From the NCBI GenBank assembly GCA_902494295.1, contig CABUSL010000020.1, positions 1-21,186 of the forward strand: DNA of 21,186 nucleotides. Reading direction: 5' to 3'. A program made the translations under genes and the position numbers. A model generated the notes under the pieces. It worked only from the letters and a program-made list of their open reading frames with translations. It was not told the origin of the DNA and did not search any database. Source of the DNA: an uncultured Collinsella sp. (GTDB taxonomy: Bacteria > Actinomycetota > Coriobacteriia > Coriobacteriales > Coriobacteriaceae). Shown in pieces: positions 1 through 6,140 of the stretch (position 1 is the stretch's first letter; each line of letters begins with the position of its first letter).

Positions 1-33
1 GCCTGAACAATCGTCAATATCGGTCGGAGGGGT

Positions 34-101
34 GGCTTTGTAAAGCCGTTTGTCTCCACCCGCGTAGCGGGTGGTTTAAAGCTGGCCGCTGCGCGGCCAG
101 C
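34..101. repeat. Three consecutive hairpins, possible REP/IS200-type palindromic element
   Basis: Three perfect hairpins follow each other. GGCTTT/AAAGCC sits at 34-47 with a 2-nt loop. CCACCCGC/GCGGGTGG sits at 56-74 with loop GTA. GCTGGCCGC/GCGGCCAGC sits at 81-101 with loop TGC. The second is followed by TTT, so it could also terminate plus-strand transcription. Serial short-loop hairpins are typical of REP-like or IS200/IS605-derived palindromic sequences, but no transposase is present here. Nothing in 1-117 looks coding. The family assignment is inference. Confidence 0.45.
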
Positions 102-124
102 GGACTAAAGTCTTGAAACCAGAA

Positions 125-153
125 GAGCCCGGCACCTTAGCGGTACCGGGCTC
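125..153 (-). terminator. Duplicated tRNA-Arg terminator (left copy)
   Basis: Inverted repeat 125-136/142-153 forms a 12-bp stem with a 5-nt loop. Read on the minus strand the only imperfect pair is a G-U wobble; on the plus strand that pair is A/C, so minus is the likely direction. The minus-strand 3' flank is TTCTGGTTT, a moderate U-tract. It is the left copy of the terminator at 253-281 and now has only a short tRNA remnant upstream. Confidence 0.55.
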
Positions 154-213
154 GATATTCCTCTGGTGCCCCCGGGCGGATTCGAAAACTCCCCCCGCGG
201 GGAAATTGGTGAC

Positions 214-236
214 GCGGGTGTCGACGGCTCGAATCC
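214..236 (+). pseudogene. Inverted tRNA-Arg 3'-arm fragment
   Basis: This 23-bp stretch matches the reverse complement of 306-328 at 22 of 23 positions. It reproduces the anticodon-stem 3' side, variable loop and T-loop of the displaced tRNA-Arg, but on the plus strand. Downstream it degenerates and ends in a sequence with ACCA at 246-249. With 306-328 it forms a large inverted repeat that encloses the terminator hairpin. It is probably a remnant of rearrangement at the attachment site, since no 5' tRNA half is present. Confidence 0.6.
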
Positions 237-252
237 TGCCCTTAGACCAGAA

Positions 253-281
253 GAGCCCGGCACCGTAGCGGTACCGGGCTC
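253..281 (-). terminator. Original rho-independent terminator of the displaced tRNA-Arg 3' end
   Basis: A 12-bp stem (253-264/270-281) with a 5-nt loop, one G-U wobble on the minus strand, and TTCTGGTCT after it on that strand. It lies just past the CCA of the displaced tRNA fragment at 291-336, where the chromosomal tRNA terminator would have been before the element inserted. Confidence 0.6.
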
Positions 282-290
282 GATATTCCT

Positions 291-336
291 CTGGTGCCCC
301 CGGGCGGATTCGAACCGTCGACACCCGCTTTAGGAG
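291..336 (-). pseudogene. Displaced 3' part of tRNA-Arg(CCT), left attachment site
   Basis: On the minus strand this reads as the 3' part of tRNA-Arg: anticodon loop CTCCTAA, variable loop, T arm with TTCGAAT, acceptor strand CGGGGGC and CCA. The 5' half is absent, because the sequence leaves the tRNA abruptly right of 336. Its last 18 bases (319-336, CGACACCCGCTTTAGGAG) are identical to 10848-10865 in the intact tRNA and define the crossover core. The T stem GACGG/CCGCC has one A/C mismatch, so this copy would fold less well than the intact gene. This is the standard footprint of a tyrosine-integrase element in a tRNA 3' half. Confidence 0.85.
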
Positions 337-444
337 GTCATGAGCTATTACCCTACCTGCGGTTTTTCATTTTCATCAATACCTCTGTTTCCGCAGGTAA
401 TTTAGCTATTTTGCCGTATTTGCTCTTCTTGATTAGTTTTCTAT

Positions 445-495
445 TTCACCCTTTTTACACCCCTTCACCCCTTCGTTTTGACTTGCAGGGGTGAA
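445..495. repeat. Iterated TTCACCC-type motifs and inverted repeat, candidate arm sites
   Basis: Three related motifs follow each other about 9-10 bp apart: TTCACCC at 445, TTACACCCC at 455 and TTCACCCCT at 464-472. An inverted partner AGGGGTGAA lies at 487-495. Spacing near one helical turn and position between the core and the integrase gene fit arm-type binding sites, but no site consensus is known for this integrase. Confidence 0.4.
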
Positions 496-501
496 ATTTT
501 T

Positions 502-552
502 GGGTTAGCCTCGGGGGCGAGGCCCTCAAAGCCCCGCCCCCGAGGCTAACCC
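502..552. repeat. Perfect 18-bp-stem hairpin upstream of integrase
   Basis: The arms 502-519 and 535-552 are perfect reverse complements (18 bp) around a 15-nt loop; the loop itself contains GGC/GCC and may pair further. It ends 22 bp before the integrase start and is very GC-rich. There is no U-tract after it on the plus strand; on the minus strand a run of A (AAAATTTTT region) follows. It could insulate the integrase from read-through, slow integrase transcription, or be a DNA structure used in recombination or replication. Confidence 0.7.
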
Positions 553-574
553 AACGCACCACCACTGGAGACCC

Positions 575-1882
575 ATGGAAACCAGAATCAAACCCACAGC
601 CAAAGGCACTTCCGAACCGATCAAGGGAAAACCCGGTTCCTTCCGTATCTACTTCTCTCTCGGTCGCGACCCCGAATCCGGCAAGAACGGGAAACGAGTC
701 AGATACCTAAAGACACCCAAAAGAACCATCCATTGCAAGAGCAAAAACCCGAAGAACTGGCCCGGTGAGGTGGCGAATGCGCTCGATGCCTACCGGAAGG
801 AGCTGGAGACCTATGAACCGGCTGGCGACATGCCGACCACTGTTTCCGGATACGCCGAGGATTTCCATCGGCTCCGAGAAAGCTCCTTCGGCTCCCCTCT
901 TTCTTTCCAAAGAGAGGAATATGACGTGCGCCATATACGCGAGCTGTTCGGCGACATGCCCCTCGGTGCGCTGAGGCCCGACGAGATCAAACGGGCGTAT
1001 GCCGAAGCGATCTCAACCGGAAGATTCACAGAGGCCGAGATTCGTCGTATCCACGTCAAGCTCAAACAGGTCATGCAGGACGCACTGGAGAATGAGCTAA
1101 TCGAGCGCAACCCATGCATCAGCGTCAAACTCCCAAAGCCAGACCTTAGAGTGCGCAACTTCCTCCCACCCGACGAACTGCCCCGATTCACCAAGTGCCT
1201 GTTATCCGAACCCGTGGGGCCGATGACCGTCTGCACCATGCTCATATTCCACCTAGGACTCAGAAAAGGGGAGGCCCTGGGGCTCTGTTGGGAAGACTAC
1301 GACCCCGAGGCGATGGAAATCAGAATCGTCCACCAGTACACCAATGACAAAACGCTCAGGGCACCCAAATCGGAAATGAGCAGGCGGATCCTGTCTATAG
1401 ACTCTTCGCTAGCCGCGTATCTAAACGACTGGAAGATGCGGCAGCGCAACCTATTCGAGCAACGCGGGCTAAGACAGAGAAACTCTGACCCCATCGTTCA
1501 CGCCCTCAGCCCGCATAAGGACGAAAACGGCAACCTTCACGTCAGCATCACCCGACCCGATGGACACAACTATTCACGCTGGTTCAGGGACTTCTGCGTC
1601 GACAACGGCTATGGCGAGTACGCCAACGTGACAAGCCAGTTCGAGCGCAACGGCAAGCTGCACACACGCGGCACCGGATACTCGGGTCTCGTCCCCCACG
1701 GACTGAGACACACGGCAGCGACGGCGCTCGTCGCAAACAACGTCGATTTGAAGACCGTTCAGGCGCGGATGGGACACGCATCAGCGAGTACGACGGCCAA
1801 TTTCTACACCCACGCAATCAGAGCCAACGACCGCAACGCTGCCGAAGTCTTCGAAAAATTATCTGAAGGTAATGAAAATTAA
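575..1882 (+). CDS. int: Site-specific tyrosine recombinase (integrase)
   Basis: A 435-aa phage-type integrase that would recombine the element with the tRNA-Arg site. Residues ~20-50 (GSFRIYFSLGRDPESGKNGK) resemble the N-terminal arm-binding domain, ~85-180 the SAM-like core-binding domain, and ~195-425 the catalytic domain. The catalytic set is visible: R230 in GLRKGE, a probable K265, H375 and R378 in HGLRHT, H401 in GHAS, and nucleophile Y411. The length is normal for the family and the gene is intact. The start at 575 follows GGAG at 567-570, a tight spacing of about 4 nt. The gene lies 240 bp inside the left attachment core and is transcribed into the element, as expected. Regulation may involve the strong hairpin at 502-552. 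The family call is very secure; target specificity is inferred from the tRNA-Arg scar. Confidence 0.96.
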   Translation: METRIKPTAKGTSEPIKGKPGSFRIYFSLGRDPESGKNGKRVRYLKTPKRTIHCKSKNPKNWPGEVANALDAYRKELETYEPAGDMPTTVSGYAEDFHRLRESSFGSPLSFQREEYDVRHIRELFGDMPLGALRPDEIKRAYAEAISTGRFTEAEIRRIHVKLKQVMQDALENELIERNPCISVKLPKPDLRVRNFLPPDELPRFTKCLLSEPVGPMTVCTMLIFHLGLRKGEALGLCWEDYDPEAMEIRIVHQYTNDKTLRAPKSEMSRRILSIDSSLAAYLNDWKMRQRNLFEQRGLRQRNSDPIVHALSPHKDENGNLHVSITRPDGHNYSRWFRDFCVDNGYGEYANVTSQFERNGKLHTRGTGYSGLVPHGLRHTAATALVANNVDLKTVQARMGHASASTTANFYTHAIRANDRNAAEVFEKLSEGNEN

Positions 1883-1906
1883 TACTCTAATAATTGTGTC
1901 ACCGGA

Positions 1907-1914
1907 TGTATACT
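1907..1914 (+). promoter_or_regulatory. Possible -10 region for the 228-aa gene
   Basis: TGTATACT lies in a short AT-rich gap just after the integrase stop and 33 bp before the next start codon. TATACT at 1909-1914 is a fair -10 match. No convincing -35 lies at the right distance, so this is a weak call. Confidence 0.3.
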
Positions 1915-1946
1915 GCAAATAAGGCCAAACAGAGAGGAGGTTATCA

Positions 1947-2633
1947 ATGGCACTTACCACTGCGAGCAGCAAGCTACGTTCGACGATCCTATTCAACTCA
2001 AAGGATGAGCAGGTACTCTTCAAGCGCTCCAGCGCCGACCTCGCCGCCGCAAGGGGTCTAACCCCGTCTGCGCTCCTAGCGAGGCTTCCCATGGAGCAGC
2101 TGACGAGCTCGGATCTAGGCAGGTGGGCCGCGCAGCTCATCTATGCTGAGGATGGGAGCTGTCTCGACGCCTTCGAGGGCATGTTCGAGGACTGGAGCGC
2201 AATCCAGCCAGAAAATGATTGCCGCGACGTCATCAAAGGCTTTTTTGATTACTGTCATGAAGCAAGGATCTGCATCGACACCACGAGCGAGCGCGTTCAT
2301 CATCTCCGCACTAACTGGGACAGCATTTGCCTCATTATGGAAGAGGCTGCAAAGATGCCCGAGTGCAACCTCGACGCACGTATCCAGGCTAAGACCGGCC
2401 GTGAACTCGAAACTACCCTGCAAGACCCTACAGCGTTGCTCGCCGTTACACCTTTGGTCTCATACATTCTCAACGCATGGGAGCACATCAAGGACTATTC
2501 CTGCACTTACCGTGCTCTGCTCGATTTCGCCAACATCGGCAGATCATCCCGCAAGGGATACAGCGAGCCCGCAGAAGCTCGAATCAGCCTTCTGCACCTT
2601 ATCGACGAATACGAGAAGAAAGGGGCTAATTAG
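1947..2633 (+). CDS. Hypothetical protein, 228 aa, unrecognised
   Basis: I do not recognise this family. The start is well supported by GAGAGGAGG just upstream. The protein appears soluble: no signal peptide or membrane helix is evident, it is rich in Ala, Leu, Ser and charged residues, and it is probably mostly helical. It has six scattered cysteines but no CxxC pair, and no NTP-binding loop or obvious HTH. It begins 64 bp after the integrase stop, on the same strand, and precedes the HTH/ATPase/mobilization run after a 92-bp gap. Its place between integration and transfer genes suggests a maintenance, regulatory or accessory role, but this is only context. Base composition is lower in GC than the mobilization genes, closer to the integrase. 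Confidence 0.75.
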   Translation: MALTTASSKLRSTILFNSKDEQVLFKRSSADLAAARGLTPSALLARLPMEQLTSSDLGRWAAQLIYAEDGSCLDAFEGMFEDWSAIQPENDCRDVIKGFFDYCHEARICIDTTSERVHHLRTNWDSICLIMEEAAKMPECNLDARIQAKTGRELETTLQDPTALLAVTPLVSYILNAWEHIKDYSCTYRALLDFANIGRSSRKGYSEPAEARISLLHLIDEYEKKGAN

Positions 2634-2662
2634 TCGATAAGACCATTTTACAAACAAGCACC

Positions 2663-2701
2663 CGACTCCTCTCACTGTCGCCAAACATCGAAGAGGAGCC
2701 G
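2663..2701. repeat. Imperfect inverted repeat in the gap before the mobilization operon
   Basis: Arms CGACTCCTCT (2663-2672) and AGAGGAGCCG (2692-2701) pair over 10 bp with one A/C mismatch on the plus strand (a wobble on the minus strand) around a 19-nt loop. No U-tract follows on either strand, so it is not a simple terminator. The 92-bp gap 2634-2725 is one of the few non-coding places in the transfer half, which makes it a candidate oriT or operator. Both roles are guesses. Confidence 0.4.
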
Positions 2702-2725
2702 AGCGCCCTACTAAAGGAGTTTATC

Positions 2726-2968
2726 ATGCATCTTGCAGGTGACCCCAAGACCGACGCCATCTCCGCAGGCATCAACCTGCGCCATGTCGGCACCAAGCGC
2801 ATCATGAGCCGCCTGGACGTTCAGATCCTCACCGGCATCGGACAATCCAGCGCCATCAAGCTCATGAAGTCCACCCACCACTGCTTTAGCATCGCCAACC
2901 AGTACTTCGTCATGGAAGAGGACCTGTTCGACTACTTCCACAAGCTGGCAGAGGGGGCGAGCGAGTAA
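2726..2968 (+). CDS. Small helix-turn-helix protein, excisionase-like
   Basis: An 80-aa protein. Residues ~29-55 (RLDVQILTGIGQSSAIKLMKST) read as a helix-turn-helix of the excisionase/MerR-like type, followed by a short wing-like segment and FVMEEDLFDYFHK, a common ending in small element-borne DNA-binding proteins. The start follows AAAGGAG at good spacing. The stop codon overlaps the start of the ATPase gene (TAATG, sharing A2968), so the two are translationally coupled. It may be a recombination directionality factor, a regulator of the mobilization operon, or a DNA-loading partner for the DnaB-like ATPase. The HTH call is fairly secure; the choice of role is not. Confidence 0.7.
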   Translation: MHLAGDPKTDAISAGINLRHVGTKRIMSRLDVQILTGIGQSSAIKLMKSTHHCFSIANQYFVMEEDLFDYFHKLAEGASE

Positions 2969-3864
2969 TGCAGCGCCCGAACGCCAATCCCCTCGTCTTC
3001 GAGCTGGATGTGCTCGACGAGCACGTCCACGCCCTTCAGGAAGACAAGCCCATCGCCTCCTTCGGGCTCAACGCACTCAACAGCATCCTCGGCGGTGTCT
3101 ACCCCGGGCTCAACTACGCAATCGGGACCGCCCCGGGCAAGGGCAAGACAACACTGGCACTCCAGGAGGCCGACAAGCTCGCGGCAGACGGGCACCCGGT
3201 AATCTACGTTTCCGCCGAGCTTCCCGCGCACAAACTGATCGAGAAGAGCCTGGCGCGTCTCAGCGACGGCAAAGTCGCGTTGTCCGAGGTCTCCAGCTGC
3301 GCGACCCAGAATCACCCTAAGCACGCGACTTTCGAGGCTGCACTCGACAAGTATCGCACCCAGATCGCCCCCAATCTCTGCATCACCGGCCCGCTCAACA
3401 CCGTGGAGCTCTCCAACCTCGTCGGGCTGGTAACACGCGAGCGCGGCGAGGTCCCCATCGTCTTCATTGACTACCTCCAGCTCCTCGCCTGCGGCGTCAC
3501 GGCGGACCAGCAGTTCATCGACGAGCGATTGGCTATCACAGCATGCGTGAAGGGCCTCCGCGAAATCTCGAACCTCTATGGCTCTCCCGTCATCGCACTG
3601 AGCTCGACCACTCGCAAGTCCTATGATTCCGGGAAGTCGGCCAGGCCCAACCTCGCCATGTTCGGTGGTTCCTCCGCTGTCGAGTACGGCTTTGACTCGG
3701 TGCTCTACCTCGCCGATGACAATGACAAGCCCGAGTGGCCCTACGAGTCTCCCGCAACCGGCACGCCCCTCAAGCTCGTAACCCTCAAGAACCGCTACGG
3801 CACGCTGGGCGAGTCCCGACTCGACTTCGACGGTGCGCGCGCCACCTTCCACGACAGGGGCTAG
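2968..3864 (+). CDS. DnaB-like RecA-fold ATPase (helicase C-terminal domain only)
   Basis: A 298-aa protein matching the C-terminal motor domain of replicative helicase DnaB without its N-terminal primase-binding domain. Visible are the Walker A GTAPGKGKT (residues 53-61), Walker B IVFIDYLQLL with D168, and the segment RPNLAMFGGSSAVEYGFDSVLYL (~226-248), which parallels the DnaB stretch with R-x-SG-x-IE-x-DAD. DnaB-type proteins form hexameric rings that unwind DNA using ATP. Here it is coupled to the upstream HTH gene by a TAATG overlap and is followed 3 bp later by mobC. It may support replication of the excised circle or strand separation during transfer. No replication initiator is recognised in the element. 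A KaiC/RadA-like ATPase is the main alternative. Confidence 0.85.
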   Translation: MQRPNANPLVFELDVLDEHVHALQEDKPIASFGLNALNSILGGVYPGLNYAIGTAPGKGKTTLALQEADKLAADGHPVIYVSAELPAHKLIEKSLARLSDGKVALSEVSSCATQNHPKHATFEAALDKYRTQIAPNLCITGPLNTVELSNLVGLVTRERGEVPIVFIDYLQLLACGVTADQQFIDERLAITACVKGLREISNLYGSPVIALSSTTRKSYDSGKSARPNLAMFGGSSAVEYGFDSVLYLADDNDKPEWPYESPATGTPLKLVTLKNRYGTLGESRLDFDGARATFHDRG

Positions 3865-3867
3865 CCC

Positions 3868-4212
3868 ATGCGTGGCAAAGCCAAGACCGCGCATATAAAC
3901 GTCCGCATGACCGAGGAGGAGCGTGCCGCCATCACGGCGCGCTCCTCCTCTTTTGGTATGGCCCCATCGACGTTCATGCGCGAAGCCGCCCTCCACATCG
4001 GTGAGAAGCCCGTCAGGATCGCCGACGAGGCGACGCTGCGGCAGCTTCTTCATCAGATGAAGAAGCAGGGCGGAAACCTCAACCAGGCTGTCCGCACCGC
4101 AAACGCCTATGGCGTGGATACGCAGACGGCCCGACAGCTCGCGGAGGCCGTCCGCCTGGTATCGAGCACGGCCTCGCAGCTATCGAACCTCATCTCCAAG
4201 AATCGAGAATGA
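3868..4212 (+). CDS. mobC: Plasmid mobilization relaxosome protein MobC
   Basis: A 114-aa accessory relaxosome protein. Residues ~8-40 (TAHINVRMTEEERAAITARSSSFGMAPSTFMREAAL) have the ribbon-helix-helix pattern of MobC proteins. Residues 68-80 (GGNLNQAVRTANA) match the conserved G-N-N-L-N-Q-like block of the family. MobC binds near oriT and helps the relaxase open the DNA. The start is 3 bp after the ATPase stop; upstream AGGGGC is a modest ribosome site. The stop overlaps the start of the coupling-protein gene (ATGA), so translation is likely coupled. Length is usual for the family. Confidence 0.9.
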   Translation: MRGKAKTAHINVRMTEEERAAITARSSSFGMAPSTFMREAALHIGEKPVRIADEATLRQLLHQMKKQGGNLNQAVRTANAYGVDTQTARQLAEAVRLVSSTASQLSNLISKNRE

Positions 4213-6131
4213 TCATGAAAGCCAAGATGCCCACAGCGCTCATATCATCCCTTCTCCTAGCGATCCTCGCATGCCCCGTCCTCGCCGTCCCCGTCGACGA
4301 TTTCATCGCCGGGACACCGTTAGGCGCGGCTGCGATTCCGTCGTCGTTCGGCGTGGATACCGTCCTCGGCTGGTGGCTCACGGGTGCGTTCACCGCTTGC
4401 CCGCTCGGAACCCTGCTGACCTTCCTCCTCGCCTTTTGCATCTGCGCTCTCATCGCCTACTCGACCGCCCTCAACGCGAGGGCCGAGGACGGCGGCGTGC
4501 TCGGCGACGCCCACGTCAAGACGGGTCGCGAGGTCGTGAAGGGGTCCATGACCTGGGACGGCTCGACGAATCCCTCGTCACGTGGCTTCGTCTACGGGTT
4601 CACCAAGTATCACGGCAAACCCTGCTATCTCTACGAGCCCAAGAAGATGGCCTTCGTGTCAGGGGCCACCGGGTCAGGTAAGAGTCGCTTCCTCTACCTC
4701 CCCTCAATCGACCTGCTCAGCTACGGCGACGCCTCCAACGGCTCCGAGCCCGCAACCCTAATCGTCTCCGACGTGAAAAACGAGCTCATAGAGCTCACGG
4801 GCGACGAGCTGGCCCGTCGCGGCTACCGCGTCCTGCTGCTCGACACACAGCACCCCTATAGGGGACAGAGGTTCAACCCCCTCAAACAGGTGCTCGACCT
4901 CCATGCCGAGGGACGCGACCAGGAAGCCGAGCAGGCGGCGGACGCCATCGCGGAACTCGTGGTGCAGGACGACGAGAAAGACAAGGGCTCGCACTGGACC
5001 GCCTCGGCCAGGGGCCTGCTCTCGGCCCTGGTCCTGCTGGTCTCCATGTCCGACGAGTGTCCCGAGGAATCAAAGCACCTCGCGACCGTCTGCGAGGTCC
5101 TGGACCGCGGTACCGAGGCAGAAGGCGACGACCCATCCGAGCCCCTGAAAGCCGTCTTCCGCTCGTTGCCAAGCGGACACCCCGCCAAGGGAAGGGCGTC
5201 CCAGTTCATATCCTCCGGCGGCAACGAGCTCAGGAGCATACTCTCGACGCTCAAGGTCGCCCTGCGCCCGTTCTCCTCCGCCCCGGTCGCCTGGATGACC
5301 TCCGGCTCCGACATCGACCCGCACACGGTACTCACGGAGAAGAGCGCCGTCTTCCTCCACGTGCTCGACGAGGGCTCACCCTACAACTGCATCGCGGCGA
5401 TATTCCTCTCGCAGCTCTGGGCTTCGGTCCAGGCGGTCGCGGACGCGAACGGCGGCAGGCTCCCCCGTCCCGTGCAGATACTCGGCGACGAGTGGGGCAA
5501 CCTCCCCCGCGTCGAGTGCCTGCCCGCCCTCCTCAGTCTGGCGCGCAGCTACGGCACGTTCTGGGTCGGCGCGACGCAGGCCGTATCCCAGCTCAATAAG
5601 TATGGCGAGAGAGACGGCCGCAGGAAGATCCTCGCGAACTGCGGGGTCAAGATTGCGATGAAGCTCGCCGAGGAGGAGGACCGCCGGTACTTCACCGAGC
5701 TCATCGGCAAGACCACGCGCCACACGCAGGGCACGAGCAGCGGCAGGGCCGCGTCGGGCACGTCCTCCTCGACGTCCTACAGCGAGAGCGCCGACGACGT
5801 GATACACCCCTGGGAGTGGCGCGACATGGCCCCGGACCGGGACGGGATCATCGTCGTGAAGCACGCAGACAACGGGATGCCCGCGTGCCGCGCAGGGGTC
5901 TTCCGCTCCCCCGTCACGGACTGCACCAACACGCCAACGAAGGAGCACTTCGACCTCGGAACCCCCGAGCACGAGGCGGAGAGGCGTCGCACGTACCAGC
6001 GGCGGCTCGATGTCTCCGCCACCGAGAAGATGCGCGAGGAGGCCCCCACCTGGTGCCCCGAGTGGCCCGATCCCGAGAAGGGGACCGGGGACGCGGGCGA
6101 CGGCAAGTTCAGTGGGCTCTCGCTCGATTAG
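4209..6131 (+). CDS. Type IV coupling protein (VirD4/TraG family)
   Basis: A 640-aa DNA-translocating ATPase that would carry the relaxase-DNA complex to a mating channel. Two N-terminal hydrophobic segments (~8-27 and ~52-85) fit the family's membrane anchor. Walker A GATGSGKS is at residues 152-159, and the Walker B-like QILGDEWGNLP has D427 and E428. The C-terminal segment FWVGATQAVSQLNKYGERDGRRKILANCGVKIAMKLAEEEDRRYFTELIGKTT is characteristic of TraG/VirD4. A Ser/Thr-rich linker (GTSSGRAASGTSSSTSYSES) follows. The start overlaps the mobC stop; an in-frame ATG at 4215 is an alternative start. No other T4SS gene is present, so this protein must dock with a foreign conjugation system. Codon use is strongly GC-rich. 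Confidence 0.93.
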   Translation: MIMKAKMPTALISSLLLAILACPVLAVPVDDFIAGTPLGAAAIPSSFGVDTVLGWWLTGAFTACPLGTLLTFLLAFCICALIAYSTALNARAEDGGVLGDAHVKTGREVVKGSMTWDGSTNPSSRGFVYGFTKYHGKPCYLYEPKKMAFVSGATGSGKSRFLYLPSIDLLSYGDASNGSEPATLIVSDVKNELIELTGDELARRGYRVLLLDTQHPYRGQRFNPLKQVLDLHAEGRDQEAEQAADAIAELVVQDDEKDKGSHWTASARGLLSALVLLVSMSDECPEESKHLATVCEVLDRGTEAEGDDPSEPLKAVFRSLPSGHPAKGRASQFISSGGNELRSILSTLKVALRPFSSAPVAWMTSGSDIDPHTVLTEKSAVFLHVLDEGSPYNCIAAIFLSQLWASVQAVADANGGRLPRPVQILGDEWGNLPRVECLPALLSLARSYGTFWVGATQAVSQLNKYGERDGRRKILANCGVKIAMKLAEEEDRRYFTELIGKTTRHTQGTSSGRAASGTSSSTSYSESADDVIHPWEWRDMAPDRDGIIVVKHADNGMPACRAGVFRSPVTDCTNTPTKEHFDLGTPEHEAERRRTYQRRLDVSATEKMREEAPTWCPEWPDPEKGTGDAGDGKFSGLSLD

Positions 6132-6140
6132 GAGGCGACC

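Larger units (their letters stand above)
118..314. repeat. 69-bp direct repeat, two copies (118-186 and 246-314)
   Basis: The two copies differ at one position (T at 137, G at 265) and are offset by 128 bp. Each holds a terminator hairpin followed, on the plus strand, by the reverse complement of a tRNA-Arg 3' end (acceptor, CCA and part of the T arm). The left copy loses similarity just after the T-loop region; the right copy continues into the 18-bp integration core. This is direct sequence evidence of a duplicated tRNA 3' end, as repeated integration or tandem duplication at this tRNA would leave. Confidence 0.8.
337..574. other. Non-coding, AT-rich integrase upstream region with repeats
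   Basis: No credible gene lies between the left core and the integrase start. The stretch holds an 8-bp inverted repeat ACCTGCGG/CCGCAGGT (355-362/391-398), a run of C-rich related motifs at 445-472, an inverted repeat 464-472/487-495, and the strong hairpin at 502-552. In tyrosine-integrase elements this is where the attP arm sites and integrase promoter lie, so these repeats are candidates for integrase or excisionase binding. That role is inferred, not shown. Confidence 0.5.
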
